DNA of 64,000 nt from G965232465 sp965276005 (GCA_965276005.1 OZ254962.1:2108001-2172000), one strand, 5' to 3'; counted from the first letter of the stretch, positions 42,063-51,541 are shown. Numbers and translations: made by a program. Notes: generated from the letters alone by a model not told the origin.

Positions 42063-42842
42063 TTACCAACGGGCAGCTGCGTCATAGCGGGTACGCCACA
42101 CGGTATCCTGTCTGTCGGCAAATTGTTTCCACTGTTGCCGCCAAGGTCTGTTGAGTCCGAATTTCACTTCCATAGACACTGAATTCGTTACTTTCCCTTG
42201 TTTTGGTCTGTTGTGTTGGGCACTGATTGTCAGTATCGAATTGGGTTTGAATTCGACAAATACTTTGTTGCCCGTAACCACAGCCCGCCGGTCTTTCATA
42301 AAGCTGTTTAGGCGGTATTTGCCGCCGCCAATCGAAATATTGGGTTTTAGAAACAGGGTTTTCTTAGCGGTGACATCCCAGCCATTTTTCAAGTTTTCGG
42401 GGGCTCGAGGTATGTATAAATTAGAGGTTATCTCAAAAGACTCTCTTTTTATTTCCAGTCCCACGCTGTGTTGATAATGTGCTTTTATATCAAAGTCTCT
42501 TTTTAAAGTACTCATGTCGAAAAAAAACATATTGGCACCGAAAACCGTATTCCCCGATAACCGCCGATAGCCAAAGCCGATATTTGCGGCGTTTTCGGAT
42601 ACGGGCTTGCGTTTCGTTTCTTGGTATGTGCCCTGTACATACAAGACACTTTTTGATGTTTCGTAAAAGGCACCCAATCCGTTTATGCCCCATTTTTTCT
42701 GACCGCTAGCGTAATCTCCAAATAAACTGAACCAGCCCTTAGACCTTTTTATCGGGGTGTCGTCGGCAAGCGATGGTATCGCTATAAGGGGTGTCATCGC
42801 CGCTGTTATAAATAGTAAAGATTTTAATAAAAATTGTTTCAT
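42063..42842 (-). CDS. Stand-alone outer-membrane barrel, inverse-autotransporter-like (copy 1)
   Basis: 259 residues with a signal peptide cut after SLA. NIGFGYRRLSGNTVFGANMF then FFD and HSVGLEIKRESFEITSNLY closely follow the intimin/invasin barrel pattern (NLGxGYR, LxGxNxFYD, GLExxxxxxxLxxNxY). The C-terminal part is again beta-rich and ends VWRTRYDAAARW. It has no passenger, peptidoglycan-binding LysM or Ig domains. GGAGGAA is ten bases before the ATG. It may form a surface pore or a structural porin. It is divergent in sequence from its tandem copy. Confidence 0.65.
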   Translation of the reverse strand: MKQFLLKSLLFITAAMTPLIAIPSLADDTPIKRSKGWFSLFGDYASGQKKWGINGLGAFYETSKSVLYVQGTYQETKRKPVSENAANIGFGYRRLSGNTVFGANMFFFDMSTLKRDFDIKAHYQHSVGLEIKRESFEITSNLYIPRAPENLKNGWDVTAKKTLFLKPNISIGGGKYRLNSFMKDRRAVVTGNKVFVEFKPNSILTISAQHNRPKQGKVTNSVSMEVKFGLNRPWRQQWKQFADRQDTVWRTRYDAAARW

Positions 42843-42867
42843 TTGTTGTATTCCTCCGTATGTGAAT

Positions 42868-43341
42868 TTAAGGTGTATTTTTAAAAGTTTCTGATTTTAA
42901 AAATTCTGAGTACCACGGGAACACCAGCCACTGTTTACATTCTGCGGGGGTTAATAACCGCCCGTAATAATCCAGTAAATGCACGCTGTGGGGTTTGGCG
43001 AATAACACCAAGTGTTCGATAGTGGGGTATTTTTGTTTTAAGTATGTGACGGTTTTACCGCTGTCGATAATGTCGTCTACAAATATGTATTGTTGCAGTT
43101 CTTCCGCTGCTGGCAAGGGCAGTACACATCTGACCTTTCCTTGAGTGTTTGTGGTGTCTGTGTAGCTTTCTAGGCATACGACTTTGACATTTTTAATTCC
43201 CAGCTGTTGGGCGATAAACCCTGCGGGAACCAGCCCACCACGGGTAACGGCAATAATGCCTTTGATGGGTCTGTCTAGTTTTTCTAATGCGGATTCTACC
43301 GCTTGTTGTATCTGTTTCCATGATATATACAAGTATTGCAT
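42868..43341 (-). CDS. gpt: Xanthine (guanine) phosphoribosyltransferase
   Basis: 157 residues (E. coli Gpt 152). IKGIIAVTRGGLVPAGFIAQ near residue 25 and the PRPP motif YIFVDDIIDSGKTV are intact. LVLFAKPHSVHLLDYYG and LVFPWYSE match the C-terminal substrate hood. It salvages xanthine and guanine to nucleotides. It stands 25 bases before the barrel gene on the same strand. Confidence 0.85.
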   Translation of the reverse strand: MQYLYISWKQIQQAVESALEKLDRPIKGIIAVTRGGLVPAGFIAQQLGIKNVKVVCLESYTDTTNTQGKVRCVLPLPAAEELQQYIFVDDIIDSGKTVTYLKQKYPTIEHLVLFAKPHSVHLLDYYGRLLTPAECKQWLVFPWYSEFLKSETFKNTP

Positions 43342-43386
43342 GGGGTGTCCTTGCTGTAAGTGTGTGCACGCTCTTACGGGAATATA

Positions 43387-43626
43387 TCATATTTTTGTAT
43401 TTGTGTGTATATTTTTTTCGGGTACAGGATCATACCCGTACCCACCCCCCGGACGACACCGCAACACCCGTCTTAAGGTTAATCGACTGCCGTGCCATGC
43501 CCCGTGCGTTTTTAAAGCCTGTATGGCATACACAGAACAACACGGGTCGAATCGGCACTGGCGACCAATAAAATACGACAGGGTATATCGATAAAAATAT
43601 ATGAGAGCAATAAGAATATATTTCAT
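43387..43626 (-). CDS. yidD: Membrane protein insertion efficiency factor YidD
   Basis: 79 residues. The cysteine-rich core CRFDPCCSVYAIQALKTHGA and GSRLTLRRVLRCRPG then GYDPVPE is diagnostic for YidD (DUF37). It assists YidC-dependent insertion at the inner membrane. It is usually near rpmH-rnpA-yidC; here it stands alone, upstream of gpt. Confidence 0.93.
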   Translation of the reverse strand: MKYILIALIYFYRYTLSYFIGRQCRFDPCCSVYAIQALKTHGAWHGSRLTLRRVLRCRPGGGYGYDPVPEKNIHTNTKI

Positions 43627-43758
43627 AGCGAACAGTATAGCGACTTTTATTATAAATGTACACAGTCATAAAAGTATTTGCTTTTTACTGTTTTTTGCGT
43701 ACACTGTGTGTGTACACAATGCGTGTGGTATCGCATGAGAAAACAACAGGATACTTTT

Positions 43759-45183
43759 ATGAGCAAAAACCCCCCCGCTACCCGAGAAGAAAGCGATTTA
43801 CTGGGTGTCCGTCAGGTGCCTATGTCTGCTTTGTATGGGGTGCAAACCCTGCGGGCGTTAGAGAACTTTAAAATTACCGATATTCCACTGAGTCACTTTC
43901 CCAATTTGGTCATCGCCTTAGCGATGGTGAAAAAATCTGCTGTGCGGGCAAATAACAAATTGGGCATGATAGACGATGCACAGGCAAAAGTTATCGAACA
44001 AGCCTGCGATGAAATTATCGACGGACAGTGGCATGAACACTTTGTGGTCGATGTTATCCAAGGAGGGGCGGGAACATCGACGAATATGAACGCCAACGAA
44101 GTCATTGCCAACCGGGCATTGGAAATTATGGGCAAACAACGGGGCGATTATACACATATACACCCGAACAACCATGTCAATTTGTCCCAATCGACAAATG
44201 ATGCGTATCCGTCTGCGTTGCGATTGGGGATTTTGCTGAGCTATGAACAATACACCCAAGCCTTGTCCGAACTGTGTTATGCGTTAAAGCAAAAGTCTGT
44301 GGAATTTTCCGATGTTATAAAAATGGGGCGTACCCAATTACAAGATGCTGTGCCTATGACACTAGGGCAGGAATTTGGGGCATGGCATGCGACCTTAAAA
44401 GAAGATATTCAACAAATGAAAAATGTCATTGTGGGGTATTTTCGTGAAGTCAATATGGGGGCAACCGCTATCGGTACAGGCATCAATGCCGACCCCGAAT
44501 ATTCTAGTTTGGTGATCGAAGAATTGTGCCAAATATCTGGATACGAAATGGTCGGTGCCAGCAACCTGATCGAAGCCACATCAGACACAGGGGCGTTCGT
44601 CACATTCAGCAGTGCGTTAAAACGCAATGCGGTAAAAGTATCAAAAATTTGTAACGATTTACGGCTGATGTCCAGCGGTCCAAGAGCGGGATTGCAAGAA
44701 ATTAACCTACCCCCCGTACAACCGGGCAGTTCGATAATGCCCGGCAAAGTAAACCCGGTTATCCCAGAAATGGTAAACCAAGTGGCATTCCAAGTTATCG
44801 GCAACGATATAACCGTTACCCTAGCGGCAGAAGCCGGTCAGTTGCAATTAAATGTCATGGAACCGGTGATTGCTTTTAATGTGTTACAATCGCTCGATTT
44901 ACAAACAAGGGCGATAAACACCTTAACAGAAAAGTGTATCAAAGGCATCACCGCCAACCGCAGCCACTGTTTACAAACTGTAGAAAACAGCATCGGCATC
45001 ATCACCGCTTTAAACCCTTATATAGGATACGAAAACGCCACCAGAATCGCCAAAATGGCACTAAAAAACAACCAAAGCGTCAAACATATTATCATCAGCG
45101 AAGGCATCATGACCGAAGCAGAAGTAGCCGATGTCCTAAGCGTAGAAAACATGACCACCCCAAGACGCATGCGAAAAAAGTAA
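43759..45183 (+). CDS. aspA: Aspartate ammonia-lyase
   Basis: 474 residues from the ATG at 43759, with AGGA eight bases before it. It belongs to the fumarase/aspartase superfamily: AGTSTNMNANEV, NLSQSTNDAYPSA (active-site His region replaced as in aspartases) and the signature GSSIMPGKVNPVIPE. SSGPRAGLQEINLP favours aspartase over fumarase C. It deaminates aspartate to fumarate, linking amino-acid use to the TCA cycle. Confidence 0.92.
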   Translation: MSKNPPATREESDLLGVRQVPMSALYGVQTLRALENFKITDIPLSHFPNLVIALAMVKKSAVRANNKLGMIDDAQAKVIEQACDEIIDGQWHEHFVVDVIQGGAGTSTNMNANEVIANRALEIMGKQRGDYTHIHPNNHVNLSQSTNDAYPSALRLGILLSYEQYTQALSELCYALKQKSVEFSDVIKMGRTQLQDAVPMTLGQEFGAWHATLKEDIQQMKNVIVGYFREVNMGATAIGTGINADPEYSSLVIEELCQISGYEMVGASNLIEATSDTGAFVTFSSALKRNAVKVSKICNDLRLMSSGPRAGLQEINLPPVQPGSSIMPGKVNPVIPEMVNQVAFQVIGNDITVTLAAEAGQLQLNVMEPVIAFNVLQSLDLQTRAINTLTEKCIKGITANRSHCLQTVENSIGIITALNPYIGYENATRIAKMALKNNQSVKHIIISEGIMTEAEVADVLSVENMTTPRRMRKK

Positions 45184-45184
45184 C

Positions 45185-45206
45185 AAAGCCCCCGAAGGGA
45201 GGCTTT
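45185..45206 (+). terminator. Terminator hairpin after aspA
   Basis: AAAGCC-CCC-GAA-GGG-A-GGCTTT directly follows the stop codon, with one bulged A and then TATAAAAAA. The stem is good; the T tail is short. Confidence 0.6.
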
Positions 45207-45226
45207 ATAAAAAAGGCAAAACTGTA

Positions 45227-45331
45227 TTTTTCGATTTTAATTGGCGATTTTGCCCGTTCGACTTGGCTCACATAGCACCGCTATGCTTCACCAAGCTGAG
45301 CGGGCAAAATCGCTCGATTAAAACCGAAAAA
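45227..45331. repeat. 105-bp imperfect palindrome between aspA and groEL
   Basis: Left arm from TTTTTCG at 45227 and right arm ending CGAAAAA at 45331 are complementary along almost the whole length. Shared blocks are TTTTAAT, GCGATTTTGCCCG, ACTTGG/GCTTGG and CATAGC, with an apical loop near 45279. The right arm ends one base before the groEL stop codon. As RNA it would be an extremely stable hairpin for both convergent transcripts. Confidence 0.88.
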
Positions 45332-46975
45332 TTACATCATGCCCGGCATGCCGCCCATTCCCCCTCCTGCTGGCATAGCGGGGGCTGCAGCGGGATCGGC
45401 GGGCTCATCGGCAACCATCGCCTCAGTGGTAACCAACAAACCGGCAACGGATGCGGCATCTTGAATGGCACAGCGGACGATTTTTGCCGGGTCGATGATA
45501 CCAGCGGAGACAAGGTCTGTGTATTCGCCTTTTTGGGCATCGTATCCCCATGCAGTGTCTTTAGATTCGAGCATCTTACCGACAACAATCACACCATCGA
45601 CACCGGCGTTATCGCAAATTTGACGGGTTGGCGAAGTGAGAGCCTTTTTGACAATGTCCACGCCCACTTGCTGATCGTGGTTGGCAACGGACACGGAACC
45701 CAGTGCTTTTGATGCGTATAGAAGAGCGGATCCGCCGCCGGGGACAACGCCTTCTTGTACCGCTGCACGGGTTGCGTGCATGGCATCTTCGACCCGGTCT
45801 TTGCGTTCTTTTACTTCTACTTCTGTGCTGCCACCGACTTTGATAACCGCTACGCCGCCGGCAAGTTTTGCCAAGCGTTCTTGCAGTTTTTCTTTGTCGT
45901 ACTCAGAAGTGGTGGTTTCAATGTTGGCATTGATTTGGGCAATCCGTCCGGTAATATCGTCTTTGGAACCGATACCGTCAACGATGGTGGTGTTGTCTTT
46001 GTTGACAGTAATCCGCTTTGCCGACCCCAACATATCAGAAGTTACATTTTCTAGTTTAATGCCTACTTCTTCGCTGATAACCGTACCGCCAGTTAAAATG
46101 GCAATATCTTCGATCATAGCCTTACGGCGATCGCCAAAACCGGGGGCTTTTACCGCACATACTTTTAGCCCACCCCGTAGTTTGTTAACAACCAACGCCG
46201 CCAACGCTTCGCCTTCGATGTCTTCGGCGATGATTAACAACGATTTACCGGATTGTGCCACCTGTTCCAACACCGGTACCAATGGTTGCAATGTGGAAAT
46301 TTTTGCATCGTGTACCAATATCAGTGGGTTTTCCATATCGCAAAGCATTTTTTCCGCATTGGTGACGAAATAAGGCGACAAGTACCCACGGTCGAATTCC
46401 ATGCCTTCGACAACGCTGAGCTCTGTGTCCAGACCGGACGCTTCTTCGACGGTGATAACACCGTTGTTGCCGACTTTTTCCATAGCTTCGGCAATCATAG
46501 TCCCCACTTCTGTTTCCCCGTTTGCGGAGATGGTTCCCACTTGCGATACTTCTTCGCTGGTAGAAATGGTTTTAGACGAAGTTTCGATGTGTTTTACCAC
46601 TTCGCTGACAGCCAAATCGATACCCCGCTTTAAATCCATCGGATTCATACCTGCGGCAACGGACTTTAAGCCCTCTTGTACAATCGCTTGTGCCAGCACG
46701 GTTGCGGTTGTGGTACCATCGCCCGCCAAATCGTTTTGTTTCGATGCTACTTCTCGCACCATCTGTGCCCCCATGTTTTCAAACTTGTCGGACAGTTCGA
46801 TTTCTTTGGCAACGGTAACCCCATCTTTGGTAATACGGGGGGCACCGAATGCTTTTTCGAGAATCACATTACGCCCCTTTGGACCCAAAGTTACTTTTAC
46901 TGCGTTTGCTAGGATATTTACGCCTTCCGCCATTTTTGTGCGGGCGTCAACCCCAAATTTTACATCTTTTGCCAT
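45332..46975 (-). CDS. groL: 60-kDa chaperonin GroEL
   Basis: 547 residues. It starts MAKDVKFGVDARTKMAEGVN. The ATP-binding DGTTTATVLAQAI and the apical domain are normal. The end is Gly/Met-rich (GGGMGGMPGMM) as in typical GroEL. It folds cytosolic proteins in the cavity closed by GroES. It starts 33 bases after groES in the same transcript. Confidence 0.98.
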   Translation of the reverse strand: MAKDVKFGVDARTKMAEGVNILANAVKVTLGPKGRNVILEKAFGAPRITKDGVTVAKEIELSDKFENMGAQMVREVASKQNDLAGDGTTTATVLAQAIVQEGLKSVAAGMNPMDLKRGIDLAVSEVVKHIETSSKTISTSEEVSQVGTISANGETEVGTMIAEAMEKVGNNGVITVEEASGLDTELSVVEGMEFDRGYLSPYFVTNAEKMLCDMENPLILVHDAKISTLQPLVPVLEQVAQSGKSLLIIAEDIEGEALAALVVNKLRGGLKVCAVKAPGFGDRRKAMIEDIAILTGGTVISEEVGIKLENVTSDMLGSAKRITVNKDNTTIVDGIGSKDDITGRIAQINANIETTTSEYDKEKLQERLAKLAGGVAVIKVGGSTEVEVKERKDRVEDAMHATRAAVQEGVVPGGGSALLYASKALGSVSVANHDQQVGVDIVKKALTSPTRQICDNAGVDGVIVVGKMLESKDTAWGYDAQKGEYTDLVSAGIIDPAKIVRCAIQDAASVAGLLVTTEAMVADEPADPAAAPAMPAGGGMGGMPGMM

Positions 46976-47008
46976 GATTTATATTCCTTTCTGTTGTGTA
47001 TATATAGA

Positions 47009-47299
47009 TTAGCCTTCAAGAACGCCAATGACATCGGATTCTTTCAAGATGGTATATTCATTGCCTTCGATTTTTACATCGGTGCCTGCCCATTCGGCAA
47101 ACATCACCACATCGCCTTGTTTCACATCCAACGCCCGCACGGATCCGTCGTCTTTGATATAGCCATTACCCACCCGTAACACTTTGGCTTGTGTTGGCTT
47201 TTCCTGTGAAGAGTCAGGCAAAATGATACCGCCTGCGGTAACGGTTTCTTTGGCAACCCGTTCAACCAAGATACGATCATGTAAAGGTCTAAATTTCAT
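47009..47299 (-). CDS. groS: 10-kDa co-chaperonin GroES
   Basis: 96 residues from MKFRPLHDRILVERV (ATG at 47299) with GGAG nine bases upstream; a longer frame to 47374 covers the promoter. The mobile loop ETVTAGGIILPDSSQEKP and the C-terminal EGNEYTILKESDVIGVLE are canonical. Confidence 0.97.
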   Translation of the reverse strand: MKFRPLHDRILVERVAKETVTAGGIILPDSSQEKPTQAKVLRVGNGYIKDDGSVRALDVKQGDVVMFAEWAGTDVKIEGNEYTILKESDVIGVLEG

Positions 47300-47348
47300 T
47301 TTATTTCTCCTATCGTTAAAAAATGTTTTACACGCTAACAATACACTA

Positions 47349-47377
47349 TATAAGGGGTATTTACGGAGATTCAAGGG
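47349..47377 (-). promoter_or_regulatory. Candidate sigma-32 promoter of groESL
   Basis: CCCTTGAA (47377-47370), 12-base spacer, CCCCTTATA (47357-47349) on the minus strand resembles the heat-shock consensus CTTGAA / CCCCATTTA. It lies about 50 bases upstream of groES. No CIRCE inverted repeat (TTAGCACTC-N9-GAGTGCTAA) is present, so RpoH control is the simplest reading. Confidence 0.6.
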
Positions 47378-47425
47378 CTTTTGAAAATTTTTTTTATGTA
47401 TTTATGTATAAGGGGGTTTTGCCTT

Positions 47426-48799
47426 TTATATCTCGACAATTTTAGTGTCCGTATTTGTAAATACAGCAAAGAATTTTTGCGGGGTTTGGGGGGGCATTTC
47501 TACGGTTAGTACAGCTCCGGTTTCGTCATAATGTTCCGATAGTACTCGGGATTTGGATTGTATCCAAGCGTTTTCTGCCCCAGCGGATATGTCGAGGTAT
47601 ATACGATATTTTTTATTGTCCCGCCGTAACGCATTGGACATGGCATGCAGTATGGTGTCGATTCCCTCCCCTGTATGGGCGGAGATGATATACGCATTTT
47701 TGTGCATCTGCACACGGGTGTGTAAGGTGTTACGGTGTGTATCGTCTATGGCGTCCCATTTGTTCCACAGCTGTAATATGGGGACGGAATCCGCTCGCAC
47801 GCCAAGGGCGTCTAGGATATTGTCCACATCGGCGGCGTGGGCGTCGAATTGGCTGCTGCTGGTATCCCGAATGTGCAGTATTACATCTGCCGATTGTACT
47901 TCTTCTAGGGTGGCACGGAAAGAGGCGACCAAATCGTGGGGTAAATCGGAAATAAAACCCACCGTATCGGACAAAATCACTTGGGCACCGCAGGGCAATT
48001 TGAGTAACCGCATAGTGGGATCCAAAGTGGCAAACAATAAATCTTTGGCAAACACATCCGCTCCCGTTAAGCGGTTAAACAGAGTGGATTTTCCAGCGTT
48101 TGTATAGCCCACCAACGCCACAATGGGGTACGGCACTTTTTTTCTTGCCCCCCGTTGCAATGCCCGGGTGCGTTTGACATTGTCCAGTTTGCGTTTAATT
48201 TTGGCAATCGCATCATCGGCTAATCGGCGGTCGATTTCCAATTGGCTTTCGCCCGGACCGCCGACAAATCCCATACCGCCCCGCTGCCGTTCGAGGTGCG
48301 TCCACGCCCGTACCAAACGGGATCTTTGGTAGGTAAGGTGTGCCAATTCTACCTGTAATTTGCCCTCAAAAGTCCTTGCCCGTGCGGCAAAAATTTCAAG
48401 GATTAAACCCGTGCGATCGATGACTTTGATGTGTAGGGCTTTTTCCAAATTGCGTTGCTGAATGGGGCTGAGCGTGCCATCGACAATCAACAGCTGCACC
48501 GCCCCACCTGCATCGGTGGCGTGGGCAGAGTGCGAATCGCCAACTGGCGACGGGTTATACAGAACACCATACAGGCGATCCAACACCCCTTGTCCAAACA
48601 AAGTGGCAGGCTTTGGGGCGGTGATATACACACACTCCGCATGCACCACAAGCAAGTCGATAGCACAGGCAAGACCGATAGCTTCTTGCAATCGATACTC
48701 AGCAACACCCCCAGACGATTTATCTAACACCGGACAGACCACAACAGCCCGTACAGGGGCGGTGGCATCGGTTACATCAATCTGGTACGAATCTCCCAT
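47426..48799 (-). CDS. hflX: GTPase HflX
   Basis: 457 residues. An N-terminal HflX domain with VDGTLSPIQQRNLEKAL, a coiled-coil linker with GGPGESQLEIDRR, then the G domain: G1 GYTNAGKSTLFN, G3 SDTVGFISDLPHDLV, G4 NKWD. It binds ribosomes and rescues stalled ones under stress. It starts three bases after hfq, a conserved pairing. Confidence 0.95.
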   Translation of the reverse strand: MGDSYQIDVTDATAPVRAVVVCPVLDKSSGGVAEYRLQEAIGLACAIDLLVVHAECVYITAPKPATLFGQGVLDRLYGVLYNPSPVGDSHSAHATDAGGAVQLLIVDGTLSPIQQRNLEKALHIKVIDRTGLILEIFAARARTFEGKLQVELAHLTYQRSRLVRAWTHLERQRGGMGFVGGPGESQLEIDRRLADDAIAKIKRKLDNVKRTRALQRGARKKVPYPIVALVGYTNAGKSTLFNRLTGADVFAKDLLFATLDPTMRLLKLPCGAQVILSDTVGFISDLPHDLVASFRATLEEVQSADVILHIRDTSSSQFDAHAADVDNILDALGVRADSVPILQLWNKWDAIDDTHRNTLHTRVQMHKNAYIISAHTGEGIDTILHAMSNALRRDNKKYRIYLDISAGAENAWIQSKSRVLSEHYDETGAVLTVEMPPQTPQKFFAVFTNTDTKIVEI

Positions 48800-48802
48800 G
48801 TA

Positions 48803-49066
48803 TTACGAATCGGAATCCGTAGGATCGTCTTCGTCCTTAATGTCTTCATACAATTTTAAGGGTGCCATCGGCATAATGGTCGATACTGCATGCTTGTAAA
48901 TGATTTGTTCTTGATTGTCCCGGCGTAACAAAATACAGAAGCTATCAAACCAAGTGATAATCCCCTGCAATTTCACACCATTCACTAAAAAAATAGTCAC
49001 TGGCACATGCTTTTTACGAGATTTATTCAAAAACAGATCCTGCAATTTGGGCTGTTTATCAGACAT
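48803..49066 (-). CDS. hfq: RNA chaperone Hfq
   Basis: 87 residues. LQDLFLNKSRKKHVPVTIFL and VNGVKLQGIITWFDSFCILL are Sm1; YKHAVSTIMP is Sm2. The proximal-face Lys-His pair of Sm2 is retained. A short acidic C-terminal tail (DIKDEDDPTDSDS) follows. It pairs small RNAs with mRNAs as a hexamer. Confidence 0.97.
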   Translation of the reverse strand: MSDKQPKLQDLFLNKSRKKHVPVTIFLVNGVKLQGIITWFDSFCILLRRDNQEQIIYKHAVSTIMPMAPLKLYEDIKDEDDPTDSDS

Positions 49067-49222
49067 ATTTATTATCCTTTTATTCTAAAGTTTTAATATT
49101 TTTCGTACACTAGCCCCAATTATATACACATATTGCACATACACAAAAAAGGTACACAACCCCCTCCTAAATAGGGCTAAGTATCGGCAGTGTAATATAA
49201 ATATTTATAGATTGCAACAAAA

Positions 49223-50071
49223 TTATGTATCGATATATAAATTTATATATAAGTCAAATAACCGCCGTAACATTTTGGGCACACCGGTCTCGATAACCGT
49301 AGTATCAATATGTGAGACAGGACATAAGAAATGCGATGCAGAGCTGATAAAAGCATACTTTGCCCGCTTGGCGTCCGCCAGCGAAAAATGCGTTTCCTGC
49401 ACAGGGATTTGTAATTTTTCCGCACAGGCAATTAATCCATGCCGGGTACAACCCAATAAAATATCCCCAGCGGGCGGCGTGTGCAATACTTCGTTTTTAT
49501 CCAAATAAAAGAAATTCGACGACCCGCATTCGGTAACGATCCCATCTTTGACAAATAAAATCTCCCCATATCCCGAATCGTGGGCTTCGGTCTTTGCCAT
49601 GCAATTGGGCAGCAACATCACCGTCTTAGTCGCCACCCCAGCCCAACGGGTGTCTTCGAACGATTTGATTTTTATCGGTGTTAATTGTTCGCTACTGGAC
49701 TTTAAGTGCAACCAATGGGTGGTGATAATCACATTGGGGCGTAAACATACGGCGGTGGGATATATGTGTTTGCGATTCATCGTCCCCCGACTGATTTGTA
49801 TGTACACCATACCGTTTTTTAAGCGATTGCGGTGTACCAATTGGCGACAAATAGTGTGTAACGCTTTATCGGACATGGGCATGGGCATGTCTAATGCTTG
49901 CAAAGACCGATGCAGACGATCTATATGTGCCTGCATATCGATGGTTCTTCCGTTTAGAATACTAAACACTTCATACACCGCATCGCCAAATTGTGTTCCC
50001 CTGTCGTCAATCGACAGCATCGCTTGGCTGTGGGGTATATACCGGTGGTTGACATAAGCAAGTCGTGGCAT
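49223..50071 (-). CDS. dat: D-amino-acid transaminase
   Basis: 282 residues, fold-type IV PLP aminotransferase. LSIDDRGTQFGDAVYEVF and the Schiff-base Lys in VATKTVMLLPNCMAK are present, as is ECGSSNFFYLDKN. It makes D-glutamate or D-alanine for peptidoglycan. In many Alphaproteobacteria this gene lies between trkA and hfq, as here. The 49067-49222 gap holds no recognised element. Confidence 0.9.
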   Translation of the reverse strand: MPRLAYVNHRYIPHSQAMLSIDDRGTQFGDAVYEVFSILNGRTIDMQAHIDRLHRSLQALDMPMPMSDKALHTICRQLVHRNRLKNGMVYIQISRGTMNRKHIYPTAVCLRPNVIITTHWLHLKSSSEQLTPIKIKSFEDTRWAGVATKTVMLLPNCMAKTEAHDSGYGEILFVKDGIVTECGSSNFFYLDKNEVLHTPPAGDILLGCTRHGLIACAEKLQIPVQETHFSLADAKRAKYAFISSASHFLCPVSHIDTTVIETGVPKMLRRLFDLYINLYIDT

Positions 50072-50115
50072 AAAATCTTCCTTTTTATCACATATATTTT
50101 TAAGTAGTTATATAT

Positions 50116-51507
50116 CTATATATAGGTATCATCCGTAAACATTTGGATAATACGATTGATATTTCTAGGTGATATTAACATAATTATTCGATCGTGTCCA
50201 TGTAATTTTAAACTATCGTTGGGCAATATCATACGCCCGTCGCCATTGCCTTTGTTGCTGTCGTTGTGTTTGCGTATCACCATACCAATGTATGACCCTC
50301 GAAACATTTTTAAATCCCTCAATTTGGTACCGACCACTTGGGCGTTTGCGGACACTTCCATTTCGACAATCTCAGCGGTGTTTTCCTGCAAACTGTACAG
50401 GTTTTTTACCGCCCCGTGACGGGTCGATTGTAACACAATAGAGCCCGTAACCTCCATTGGGTGTACAGTGACGGATATACCGACCTTGCGTGCCAAAGTC
50501 TCATAATAGGCGTTGTTTAACAAACAAATTGTCCTATCGACCCCCGCTTCACTGGCGTGCAGACTGGAAATTAAGTTCACTTCGTCGTTGCTGGATACGG
50601 AAATACAAATATGTTTTTGATGGACGGTGGCATCGCTTAGCACTTCGGGTTTTAGGGCGTCCCCTTGAATCACCACGCTGCGGGGCAGTTTTTCAGCCAG
50701 TTTGCGGGCAACCATCGGATCGCTTTCGACAACGGTTATTTTGCAGTCATCGGATAGGTCTTCTGCCAAATACCCCCCCACATTGCCACCGCCAATGATC
50801 AGCACATCACGGGCGGTGCGTTGTTCGTGTCCAAACAGTGCCAACGCGTCTAAAATGTTATCGTCAGGACAGACGAAATACACTTCGTCGCCACATTTTA
50901 ACACGCCGTTTGGTTGTGGTACCTGTACCGAATCTGTGTGTACAATTGCCATAATGCTAATTGCCAAGTGCTCATGGGCGGCAACCACCCGTTCTATGGT
51001 GTCTTGTAACATGGGGCTATCGTCTGCGACAATACACCCGACCAGTGACACATTTGGCGTATGCAGGGGGACGATGTCAGTTGCTCCGGGGGCATATACC
51101 CGCCGCATAATGGCTTTTGCCACCTCTTTTTCCGGCGATATAATTAGGTCGATGGGCAGGTTGCTGTCGTCGAACAACGCCCGCCACTTGGGATTTAGGT
51201 ATGATTGCTCCCGAATGCGGGCAATTTTTTTCGGGATATGAAACAGGTGGTGTGCCACCTTACACGCCATCATATTGACTTCGTCATCACGGGTTACGGC
51301 AATCGCCAAGTCCGCCCCGCTGCCGATTTTTTCCCAAGTACTAGGGGCGGATGCGTGTCCCACAATCCCCCGACAATCGAGGTTTTCATTGATTTTGGCA
51401 ATAAGAGACGGATCCGTGTCGACAACGGTCACATTATTGTTTTCTTCGATCAAATACCGGGCAATGTTGTATCCAAGCGATCCGGCACCACAAATAACGA
51501 CTTCCAT
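50116..51507 (-). CDS. trkA: Trk potassium transporter NAD-binding subunit TrkA
   Basis: 463 residues with two RCK halves. The first opens VVICGAGSLGYNIARYLIE and the second VLIIGGGNVGGYLAEDL, each followed by a TrkA-C domain. It gates TrkH/TrkG channels by nucleotide. Its place after ntrX is standard in Alphaproteobacteria. Confidence 0.95.
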   Translation of the reverse strand: MEVVICGAGSLGYNIARYLIEENNNVTVVDTDPSLIAKINENLDCRGIVGHASAPSTWEKIGSGADLAIAVTRDDEVNMMACKVAHHLFHIPKKIARIREQSYLNPKWRALFDDSNLPIDLIISPEKEVAKAIMRRVYAPGATDIVPLHTPNVSLVGCIVADDSPMLQDTIERVVAAHEHLAISIMAIVHTDSVQVPQPNGVLKCGDEVYFVCPDDNILDALALFGHEQRTARDVLIIGGGNVGGYLAEDLSDDCKITVVESDPMVARKLAEKLPRSVVIQGDALKPEVLSDATVHQKHICISVSSNDEVNLISSLHASEAGVDRTICLLNNAYYETLARKVGISVTVHPMEVTGSIVLQSTRHGAVKNLYSLQENTAEIVEMEVSANAQVVGTKLRDLKMFRGSYIGMVIRKHNDSNKGNGDGRMILPNDSLKLHGHDRIIMLISPRNINRIIQMFTDDTYI

Positions 51508-51541
51508 ATTGTTTTCTCCCTTCGCCCCATTATAGTATATT

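Noticed and set aside
43678..43758. 27-residue N-terminal extension of AspA
   Set aside because: Cys-rich non-homologous leader; the ATG at 43759 has AGGA at proper spacing.
47300..47425. CIRCE element upstream of groES
   Set aside because: No TTAGCACTC-N9-GAGTGCTAA dyad or close variant is found.
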